Source: an uncultured Erysipelotrichaceae bacterium
GTDB lineage: Bacteria; Bacillota_I; Bacilli_A; RF39; UBA660
Reading direction: 5' to 3'
NCBI GenBank assembly: GCA_902795975.1
Contig: CADBNE010000053.1
Span: forward strand, 1-27,440
Length of the DNA: 27,440 nt
In this document: positions 17,156-23,196 of the stretch, in pieces
Layout: the number at the start of each line of letters is the position of its first letter
Numbering within the stretch: the stretch's first letter is position 1
Program-made: the position numbers and the translations under genes
The notes under the pieces: model-generated
Seen by the model: the letters and a program-made list of their open reading frames with translations, nothing else
What the model was told of the DNA's origin: nothing
The model's database searches: none

Positions 17156-17881
17156 TTAATTATTTTCAAAAAATTTCTTTATTTCTTCAGTATATTCACC
17201 ATCAATTGTGTGGGAAATAATAGATGGTAAAACCTTTATTCCAGCATTAGCACTCTTTTTTCCTTCAACAAGTACTATATTTGCCTCTTTATCAATATGT
17301 GGATGTACAAATTGAATTCTCTTTGGCTCTATACCATTTTTTCTCATAGAATCAATTATATCAACTAATCTTTCGGGTCTATGAACAACAGCTATAACAC
17401 CATGATTATTAAGTAAATACTTTGCAATATTAAATAATTGTTCTAAATTAAGCTTTATTTCATGACGTGCTATTGTTTTGTATTCATTCTTATTTATATT
17501 TGAAGATTCAACATACTTAAAAAAAGGTGGATTACATGTTATTACATCAAAAGAACCGACATTAAAATCTTTATATATATCGTTTATATCTGCGTTAATA
17601 ATTTTAATTCTATCCTCTAATTTGTTTATTTTAACACTCTCAACAGCCATATCATATGGTTCTTTTTGTATTTCAACACCTATAATATCAGCATCGATTT
17701 TTGTAGATAATATTAATGGTGCTGGTGCATTTCCACATCCAATATCTAATATTTTATTTGTATTCTTACTTAATGTAACAAAATTAGGTAACAATACTGA
17801 ATCTAATGAAAAATTAAACATCTCTGTATCTTGCACAATATACATATCCTTATATCCTAGTAAATAATTAGTTACTTTCAT
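17156..17881 (-). CDS. trmN6: TrmN6/YabB-like tRNA (adenine-N6) methyltransferase
   Basis: Rossmann-fold SAM-dependent methyltransferase of the TrmN6/YabB group, which methylates A37 of tRNA1-Val in E. coli; the Bacillus substrate is less certain. The family opening (LLGYKDMYIVQDTEMFNFSLDSVLL, residues 7-31) is present, then SAM motif I ILDIGCGNAPAPLIL (44-58) and the N6-adenine catalytic NPPF at 117-120. The length of 241 residues is typical. ATG 17879-17881 overlaps the end of ricT by 14 bases, with an AGGAAG site inside ricT, so translation is probably coupled. Bacillus has the order ricT-yabA-yabB-yazA-rsmI; yabA and yazA are missing here. Confidence 0.88.
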   Translation of the reverse strand: MKVTNYLLGYKDMYIVQDTEMFNFSLDSVLLPNFVTLSKNTNKILDIGCGNAPAPLILSTKIDADIIGVEIQKEPYDMAVESVKINKLEDRIKIINADINDIYKDFNVGSFDVITCNPPFFKYVESSNINKNEYKTIARHEIKLNLEQLFNIAKYLLNNHGVIAVVHRPERLVDIIDSMRKNGIEPKRIQFVHPHIDKEANIVLVEGKKSANAGIKVLPSIISHTIDGEYTEEIKKFFENN

Positions 17882-18671
17882 TTTCTTCCTTTTTTTCTTT
17901 TGAAAACTCTACTATACCTACATCAGGTATATTTACTTTATATGTACCTTTTAATACATCTACAGAAATTACTTTTCCTTCACCTTGTGGTGTTACAATT
18001 TTTTTATTCATTTGAGGCATACCTTTTCCACACTCTTTATAGCACTCATTTTCATACTTTAAACAACATAGTAATCTACCACATATACCATTTATTTTTG
18101 ATGGATTAAGGGCTATATTTTGCGTTTTAGCCATATTAATTGATATAGAATCAAAGTCACTCATAAATTTAGAACAACAAAGTGGTCTACCACATTGACC
18201 ATATCCACCTATTTCCTTTGCTCTATCCCTAACACCTATTTGTCTTAACTCTATTCTTGTTTTAAATATATTAGCTAAATCTTTTGCTAAAACACGAAAA
18301 TCAACTCTATTATCAGCCATAAATCTAAAGAATAATTGACTTCTATCAAAAGTATATGATGCATCAATTATATACATATTAAGATTATATTTTTCAACTA
18401 ACTCTCTACATTTTTCTAAAGCATTTTTAGAATCTTTTATATTTTTTTCATTTTGTTTTTTATCTTTTTCTGTTGCTAGTGAAACAATTTCCTTAATTTC
18501 TCTTTTTTGAGCAATATTATCATCTTGATCATATATTTTTATTACTTGCCCAAATTGTTCTCCTCTTTCTGTTTCAACTATTACATAGTCATTTAATTTA
18601 ATTGATAAAGAATTAGAAGTAAATTCATATCCTTTACCATTTTGTTTAAATTGAACTTCATATATTTTCAT
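17868..18671 (-). CDS. ricT: PSP1-domain protein RicT (YaaT)
   Basis: Homologue of Bacillus RicT, part of the RicA-RicF-RicT iron-sulfur complex that acts with RNase Y on mRNA maturation and influences sporulation and biofilm. The PSP1 domain occupies about residues 60-150. The cysteine-rich core follows: Cys160, 165/166, 197, 202/203, 210 and 214, in the segments GQCGRPLCC and GICGRLLCC. A basic C-terminal KOW-like tail ends the 267 residues. The start ATG overlaps the holB stop as TAATG, with a GAGGTGA site. Neither ricA nor ricF is in this window. The position between holB and trmN6 is the same as in Bacillus. Confidence 0.92.
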   Translation of the reverse strand: MKIYEVQFKQNGKGYEFTSNSLSIKLNDYVIVETERGEQFGQVIKIYDQDDNIAQKREIKEIVSLATEKDKKQNEKNIKDSKNALEKCRELVEKYNLNMYIIDASYTFDRSQLFFRFMADNRVDFRVLAKDLANIFKTRIELRQIGVRDRAKEIGGYGQCGRPLCCSKFMSDFDSISINMAKTQNIALNPSKINGICGRLLCCLKYENECYKECGKGMPQMNKKIVTPQGEGKVISVDVLKGTYKVNIPDVGIVEFSKEKKEENESN

Positions 18672-19627
18672 TATTTCACCTCACTTAATAGGATTGCTAC
18701 TTTATCAATAAGAAGATTTGCATTAAGATTAAATTTAATATTTATACTATTATCAACAAGTATTTTTATCTTTTGGGAAATATTTTCTGAAGATATTTCT
18801 TCAGAAATGTTTTCTATTGAATCAGTATAATCACTAAAATATTCAATATTTAATCCCAACTTCTTATTTAAAACATCTTTATAATACAATACAAGTAATT
18901 CAAAAGCAATAGCTAATTTTTTTCTATCGTTAAAAACTTCAATAAACTCTTTATTTTTATAAATTATTGCTTCTTCCTTACGTTTTTCAATAAATGTAAC
19001 ATACTCAATAATTGTATCAATATATCTATTAGCATCATTATTTATAAATTCATCGTAAGATATAGCATCATTAAACAAATATTTACCTATCTTTTCTACA
19101 GAACTATTTATATTTTCATATTGATTTTTTTTAAATGAAATAATTTGACACCTTGATATGATAGTATTAAGTAATTGATACATATTATCAGTAATCAAAA
19201 TTGCTATAATACCCTCTGGAGGTTCCTCAATAAACTTTAAAATGGAGTTAGAAGATGATGCATTTAATTTTTCAGCATGATTAATTATATATACTTTTTT
19301 ATTACCAATAATAGATTTATTCATAAATTCATGTTGTAATTCTTCTAATTGTTCTTTTTTTATCCATTGTCCATCTGTATCAATAACTTTTAATTCTAAA
19401 AAATTATTTGTATCAATTTTCATACATTGATTACATCCATTGCAATTTTCACAATTAGAATAATTATTTGGACACAACAAAAATTTAGCAAATGCAAGTG
19501 CTAAATCTAATCCTTTTGAATAACCATTCAATTCAAATAGATATGCATGTGAATATCTATCTTTTTTTATTGAATTAGTTAGTATTTTATAAACTATAGG
19601 TTGTTCATTTTTAAAATCGTCAAGCAT
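18671..19627 (-). CDS. holB: DNA polymerase III delta' subunit HolB
   Basis: Clamp-loader subunit that works with DnaX and delta to load the sliding clamp. It has the RFC/AAA+ fold with a zinc module (Cys52, 59, 62, 65 and 68 in the SNCENCNGCNQC region) and a central ISRCQIISF sensor-like motif (SRC). The usual P-loop is degenerate (ELNGYSKGLDLA in place of GxxGxGK), as expected for delta', which does not hydrolyse ATP. I prefer ATG 19625-19627 (318 residues) with GGGTG seven bases before it. A GTG three codons upstream would overlap that site. It follows the bofA-like gene by 12 bases and overlaps ricT by one base. Confidence 0.92.
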   Translation of the reverse strand: MLDDFKNEQPIVYKILTNSIKKDRYSHAYLFELNGYSKGLDLALAFAKFLLCPNNYSNCENCNGCNQCMKIDTNNFLELKVIDTDGQWIKKEQLEELQHEFMNKSIIGNKKVYIINHAEKLNASSSNSILKFIEEPPEGIIAILITDNMYQLLNTIISRCQIISFKKNQYENINSSVEKIGKYLFNDAISYDEFINNDANRYIDTIIEYVTFIEKRKEEAIIYKNKEFIEVFNDRKKLAIAFELLVLYYKDVLNKKLGLNIEYFSDYTDSIENISEEISSENISQKIKILVDNSINIKFNLNANLLIDKVAILLSEVK

Positions 19628-19639
19628 AACATACACCCA

Positions 19640-19825
19640 CTAAAATGATAATAAAAATATTAAAATTAAACTAACAAGTGCCATAGGTCCAAATAAAGTA
19701 ATATATGACACTGTCATAATATTTATTGGAATCATAATATTTAATGATTGTGACATTAAATTAAATGTATACAAAAAAATTACTGAAAAAATTAATTTTC
19801 TAATAATTTTTATTACTCGATGCAT
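19640..19825 (-). CDS. bofA: BofA-like small membrane protein
   Basis: A 61-residue protein with two hydrophobic helices (about residues 10-28 and 38-60). The central PINIMTVSYITLFGPMALVSLILIFLL portion follows the pattern of BofA (IPIN..T....GxPG..LL). In Bacillus BofA is an inhibitor of pro-sigma-K processing in the mother-cell membrane and is encoded just after recR, exactly as here. A GGTGAT site precedes the ATG. The N-terminus is shorter than Bacillus BofA (87 residues) and the family match rests on a short motif plus gene order. Whether it still acts in sporulation cannot be told. Confidence 0.68.
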   Translation of the reverse strand: MHRVIKIIRKLIFSVIFLYTFNLMSQSLNIMIPINIMTVSYITLFGPMALVSLILIFLLSF

Positions 19826-19869
19826 ATTATCACCATTAAATACTATGTATTTATTAATATTTTATTACA

Positions 19870-20466
19870 TTATATTTCTTTTCTATTTTCTAATGCTAAT
19901 TCTAACGTTAGAGAATCAACGTAATCTATTTCTGTACCAATTGGTACTCCATGAGCTATTTTTGATACAACAACATCTGTATCTTTAAGTAATTTAGATA
20001 TATATAGTGATGTTGTTTCTCCTTCAATACTTGGTTTAACAGCTAAGATTATTTCTTTGATATTTTCATCTTTAACTCTTTTTATTAGCTTATCTAGTTC
20101 AATATCTTCAGGATTTACTCCATCTAATGGTGAAATCAAACCATTGATTACATGATAATATCCATTAAATATACCTAATTTATCTAATAACATAACACTT
20201 TTAGGATCTTCAACTACACATAAGATATTTGAATCTCTTGTTTTATCCTTACAAATATCACATACATCATCCTCTGTTAAGTTATTACAAACAGAACAAT
20301 GCTTTATTTTTTGTTTAGAATCCTTAAGTGATTGAATAAATTGTTCAATCACTTCTTCATCTAAATCTAGAGTTTCAAAAGCATATCTTTCAGCTGTTTT
20401 TGTACCAACTCCTGGATATTTTTTAAAACATTCAATTAAATTTTGAATTGTTGTTGGATATTTCAT
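19870..20466 (-). CDS. recR: recombination protein RecR
   Basis: Acts with RecF and RecO to load RecA on gapped DNA. An N-terminal helix-hairpin-helix (YPGVGTKTAERYAF, residues 17-30) is followed by a Cys4 zinc finger (Cys57, 60, 69, 72), a Toprim domain (ILCVVEDPKSVMLLDKLG, then VILAVKPSIEGETTSLYI-like), and the C-terminal IAHGVPIGTEIDYVDSLTL. The length of 198 residues is normal. ATG overlaps the ybaB stop (TAATG). The dnaX-ybaB-recR order is conserved in most bacteria. Confidence 0.97.
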   Translation of the reverse strand: MKYPTTIQNLIECFKKYPGVGTKTAERYAFETLDLDEEVIEQFIQSLKDSKQKIKHCSVCNNLTEDDVCDICKDKTRDSNILCVVEDPKSVMLLDKLGIFNGYYHVINGLISPLDGVNPEDIELDKLIKRVKDENIKEIILAVKPSIEGETTSLYISKLLKDTDVVVSKIAHGVPIGTEIDYVDSLTLELALENRKEI

Positions 20467-20771
20467 TAAAATAATCCTGGAATACTAGGCATTCCTTTTG
20501 TGAATGCTCCCATTTTTTCCTCAGTTACTTTTGAAATTTGTGCTAAAACATCATTAGTAGCTACTAAAAACATATCCTCTAACATTTCTACATCGTCTTT
20601 TTCTATTTCATCAGCATTAATTTTTACACTTTTTAATTTTTTATCTCCTGTCATAACAACAGTTACTAAAGCATTTGTTGCTTTAAATTCTGTTTTATTA
20701 ATCTCCTCTTGTGCATTAGTCATATCCTTTTGCATTTTTTGTACTTGTTTTAACATTGCTTGCATATTCAT
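20466..20771 (-). CDS. ybaB: nucleoid-associated protein YbaB/EbfC
   Basis: Small dimeric DNA-binding protein that coats and bends DNA. It shows the family pattern: a Met/Gln-rich N-terminal helix (MQAMLKQVQKMQKDM), a beta strand region (LVTVVMTGDKKLKSVKIN), and a C-terminal helix ending in GMPSIPGLF. I place the start at ATG 20769-20771 because GAAGGA lies seven bases before it and the protein then has 101 residues like its homologues. The frame extends ten codons upstream into the dnaX end without another ribosome-binding site. It lies between dnaX and recR as usual. Confidence 0.93.
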   Translation of the reverse strand: MNMQAMLKQVQKMQKDMTNAQEEINKTEFKATNALVTVVMTGDKKLKSVKINADEIEKDDVEMLEDMFLVATNDVLAQISKVTEEKMGAFTKGMPSIPGLF

Positions 20772-20787
20772 ATTTATTTCCTTCTTT

Positions 20788-22500
20788 CTATTCATATTCA
20801 ATTATATCATTAAACATTTCAGCAATTGAATTATTTTCTTCTTTTTTTTCACTATTTTCATCTTCAGATGTTGGAATCAAATCTTCATACTTTATTAATT
20901 CTTCTTTAAATACATAATTTTGTTTATTTTTATTATAATCTTGTTTTAAATAATCCCAATCATTTGAATCAATAGCAATTACTTTGTAATCAGATTTTAA
21001 CTTATTATTTAATATTTCTTCAATTTTAGGAATATTGATATTAAATGTTTCTGCCATTAAATCAATATTGTACATAAACATTAAATAATTTTCTGTAACA
21101 GCTTTAAGTTCTCCATCAAGAAGTAGGGAAATATTTTTTCCAATCTTCTCATCAGTTATATATGTTCTTAAAACTTCTAATTCTTTTTTTACTTTTTCTC
21201 TTTCTTTTTGAGAGAATTTAGATAAAGAATTTGTTATTCTTCCTTTTTTAAATTCAGCTAATTTTGTTTTATCAAATTCTACTATCTTTTTCTTTACCTT
21301 TGGTTTTGCCACTTTTACACTTTCATCTTTTGCAGGTATCTTTGGTACTTCTATTTTTTCTGTTATCTCTATCTTATTTGGTTTAATTATTTCTTGGGAA
21401 ATATTTCCCATAACAGGAATATAATTATTTTCTTCACTATAATTAACATTTTTAATTATTTCAATTTCTAACAATATTTTATTATTTCCCGAGTTTTTCA
21501 TTTCATTTATTATAGATGATAAACTCTTAATAAATTTATATAAATACTTAGTATTTCCAGTATCTTTTACCTTTTTATAAAATTTATCCTTTTCATCAAC
21601 AAGCTTAGGTGCATTAATATATAATAAGCAATCCTTCATTCTCTCAATTATTTCCTGAGTAATTTTTATTAGATTTTTTCCCATTGAATCATATTTTTCA
21701 ATTTTTTCAATGACATCAACCAATTCTCCATTCAACATTGATAAAATCAAACTATCTAATTCTTCTTTTGCTAAAGAACCATTTATTTCATGAATTTCCT
21801 CAATAGTTATTTTATCATCTGAATAAGCTAATGCTTGATCTAATAAACTAATAGAATCACGCATTCCTCCATCAGATAATTTTGCTATTTCATATAAAGA
21901 TTCTTCATCTATATTAATATTTTCTTTCTCAGCAATATATTTTAATCTTCTAACAATTTCGTCATTACTTACTTTTTTATAATCAAACCTCTGACATCTA
22001 GATAAAATTGTTTGTGGTAGCTTTTGAGGCTCTGTTGTAGCAAATATAAATATAATATGTTTTGGTGGTTCTTCTAATGTCTTTAATAACGCATTAAATG
22101 CTTGTGTAGTAAGCATATGAACCTCGTCTATTATATATACCTTATATTTACTATTTGTAGGTACTAAAGCTATTTTATTTCTTATTTCCCTTATTTCATC
22201 TACACCATTATTTGATGCAGCATCTATTTCAATTATGTCTATATTTTGATTATTATTTGCCTGTTCACATGATATACATTCATTACATGGTTCAAAATCA
22301 ACAGGATTGTAACAATTTAATACTTTCGCAAATATCTTTGCTATAGAGGTCTTTCCTGTTCCACGAGGGCCAGCTAATAAATATGCGTGACTTACTAAAT
22401 TGTTTTTGATTGAATTTTTTAATGTTTTTACTATTACATCTTGTCCTACTACTTCATCAAATGTTTTAGGACGATATTTTCTATATAAAGCTTGATACAT
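20788..22500 (-). CDS. dnaX: DNA polymerase III subunits gamma/tau DnaX
   Basis: Motor of the clamp loader, and through its C-terminal part an organiser of the replisome. The AAA+ module carries Walker A GPRGTGKTS at 44-52, zinc ligands Cys63, 72, 75 and 78, Walker B VYIIDEVHML near 115-124, and SRC (sensor) in TILSRCQRF. Domain III follows, then a Lys-rich linker (PKVKKKIVEFDK) and a C-terminal tau-like region. The length of 570 residues is normal for Bacillota. ATG follows GGAGGG. TATAAT 20 bases before the ATG could be a promoter, but its -35 is weak. A run of seven A at codons 437-439 is a candidate slip site for making a gamma-like short form (see findings). Confidence 0.96.
   Translation of the reverse strand: MYQALYRKYRPKTFDEVVGQDVIVKTLKNSIKNNLVSHAYLLAGPRGTGKTSIAKIFAKVLNCYNPVDFEPCNECISCEQANNNQNIDIIEIDAASNNGVDEIREIRNKIALVPTNSKYKVYIIDEVHMLTTQAFNALLKTLEEPPKHIIFIFATTEPQKLPQTILSRCQRFDYKKVSNDEIVRRLKYIAEKENINIDEESLYEIAKLSDGGMRDSISLLDQALAYSDDKITIEEIHEINGSLAKEELDSLILSMLNGELVDVIEKIEKYDSMGKNLIKITQEIIERMKDCLLYINAPKLVDEKDKFYKKVKDTGNTKYLYKFIKSLSSIINEMKNSGNNKILLEIEIIKNVNYSEENNYIPVMGNISQEIIKPNKIEITEKIEVPKIPAKDESVKVAKPKVKKKIVEFDKTKLAEFKKGRITNSLSKFSQKEREKVKKELEVLRTYITDEKIGKNISLLLDGELKAVTENYLMFMYNIDLMAETFNINIPKIEEILNNKLKSDYKVIAIDSNDWDYLKQDYNKNKQNYVFKEELIKYEDLIPTSEDENSEKKEENNSIAEMFNDIIEYE
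21184..21190 (-). other. candidate -1 slip site in dnaX (A_AAA_AAA)
   Basis: On the minus strand, codon 437 ends in A and codons 438-439 are AAA AAA, giving the slippery heptamer in frame. A shift to -1 would add about a dozen residues (starting R-I-R-S) and hit TGA, giving a product near 451 residues. No clear downstream stem or upstream Shine-Dalgarno stimulator is visible. Confidence 0.3.
21395..21410. repeat. 16-bp perfect palindrome TGGGAAATATTTCCCA in dnaX
   Basis: Two copies of the GGGAAATA octamer face each other and overlap by two bases. It lies in the linker coding region (M-G-N-I-S-Q), using a TCC serine codon that is rare here. It belongs to the motif family described in the findings. 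Confidence 0.6.
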
Positions 22501-22553
22501 ATTAACCCTCCATACATATTATTATACACTTTAATTGCAAAAAAAAAAAGAAG

Positions 22554-23006
22554 CTATCTCTTATCCATAAAAAAGGTTTTCATTATATTTTCTAGCTCTT
22601 TTTCAATTTTTTCATCTTCTATTTTTACATAATTTACGTTATGATTATATTTTTCAAATTTATTTAAATATTTTATAAAATTTATGCCACCAAATTTATT
22701 ATTACTTAAAACATAGTATACATTCCTTATTCTAGCCTGTATAAGAGCCCCACAGCACATTAAACAAGGTTCCATGGTTAAATACATGTCACAATCAGTT
22801 AAACGCCAGTCCTGAAGCTTTTTACTAGCTTCTTCGATAGCTAATATTTCTGCATGCTTTGTACTACATCCTAATTCTTCTTTTTTATTATAAGTAGCTG
22901 CTATTACTTCATTGTTTTTCACAATTACAGCACCTACCGGAATTTCGCCTTTAAATGCCCCTATTTGGGCTTTTTCTAATGCTAGAGCCAAATATTCACT
23001 ATTCAA
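22554..23006 (-). CDS. tadA: tRNA-specific adenosine deaminase TadA
   Basis: Deaminates A34 of tRNA-Arg(ACG) to inosine. Zinc deaminase motifs are intact: HAE at residues 51-53 (zinc His and proton-shuttle Glu) and PCLMC at 80-84 with Cys81 and Cys84. GAFKGEIPVGAVIV near 16-29 is typical of the family. The length of 150 residues is normal. The start is TTG at 23004-23006 with a GAGGGTGAT site. The position between the SRP RNA and dnaX is the same as in Bacillus (yaaJ-scr-dnaX). A run of eleven T residues on its coding strand follows the gene, without a clear hairpin, so readthrough into dnaX is possible. Confidence 0.95.
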   Translation of the reverse strand: MNSEYLALALEKAQIGAFKGEIPVGAVIVKNNEVIAATYNKKEELGCSTKHAEILAIEEASKKLQDWRLTDCDMYLTMEPCLMCCGALIQARIRNVYYVLSNNKFGGINFIKYLNKFEKYNHNVNYVKIEDEKIEKELENIMKTFFMDKR

Positions 23007-23021
23007 TCAAATCACCCTCTA

Positions 23022-23037
23022 TGTTTCACGAGAAACT
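23022..23037. promoter_or_regulatory. parS-like sequence upstream of tadA
   Basis: TGTTTCACGAGAAACT differs from the bacterial parS consensus TGTTTCACGTGAAACA at two of sixteen positions, one of them in the centre. It lies in the gap between the SRP RNA and tadA. An origin-proximal location is where parS sites are expected. Binding by ParB is inference. Confidence 0.35.
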
Positions 23038-23043
23038 AAAAAA

Positions 23044-23116
23044 AGCACACACATTTAGGAACTCTTAAGGCTGCTGTCTTCCAACTCTGACCTGGTTCAA
23101 GTATAAATGTTGTGCT
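23044..23116 (-). ncRNA. ffs: small signal recognition particle RNA (4.5S type)
   Basis: RNA scaffold of the signal recognition particle, which binds Ffh and targets membrane proteins to the translocon. On the minus strand the conserved domain IV is seen: GAACCAGGTCAG, an apical loop with GGAAGA, then CAGCAGCC and TTAAGAGTTCC. The two ends (AGCACAACATTTATA and TAAATGTGTGTGCT) pair to close the rod. The closing helix is followed at once by seven T residues, so the RNA's own stem probably acts as its terminator. At about 73 nt it is at the short end for bacterial SRP RNA, without an Alu domain. Mature ends are approximate. Neighbours tadA and dnaX match the usual context. Confidence 0.9.
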
Positions 23117-23122
23117 ACAAAT

Positions 23123-23151
23123 AATATACAGTATCCTATGTTATGTGTCAA
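23123..23151 (-). promoter_or_regulatory. strong promoter of the SRP RNA gene
   Basis: Perfect -35 TTGACA, 17-base spacer and TATATT, ending seven bases before the first base of the predicted RNA. Confidence 0.82.
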
Positions 23152-23165
23152 TACACTATTTCAAT

Positions 23166-23196
23166 AAAAAAGAGTAAAAATGTAAAATTTTACTCT
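23166..23196 (-). terminator. intrinsic terminator at the end of gyrA
   Basis: Minus-strand AGAGTAAAA and TTTTTACTCT form an AT-rich hairpin followed by a T-run. It overlaps the last gyrA codons and lies only 15 bases from the SRP promoter -35. Confidence 0.75.

Noticed and set aside
20840..20860. Second in-frame A-run (eight A) near the dnaX 3' end as a slip site
   Set aside because: It lies a few codons from the normal stop, so a shift would barely change the product; such runs are frequent in this AT-rich DNA.
22539..22553. Terminator between tadA and dnaX
   Set aside because: There is a run of eleven T on the coding strand but no stable hairpin directly before it.
22925..22985. GCCC-N6-GGGC inverted repeat in tadA
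   Set aside because: It encodes the conserved A-Q-I-G-A segment, occurs once and does not match the GGGAAAT motif family.
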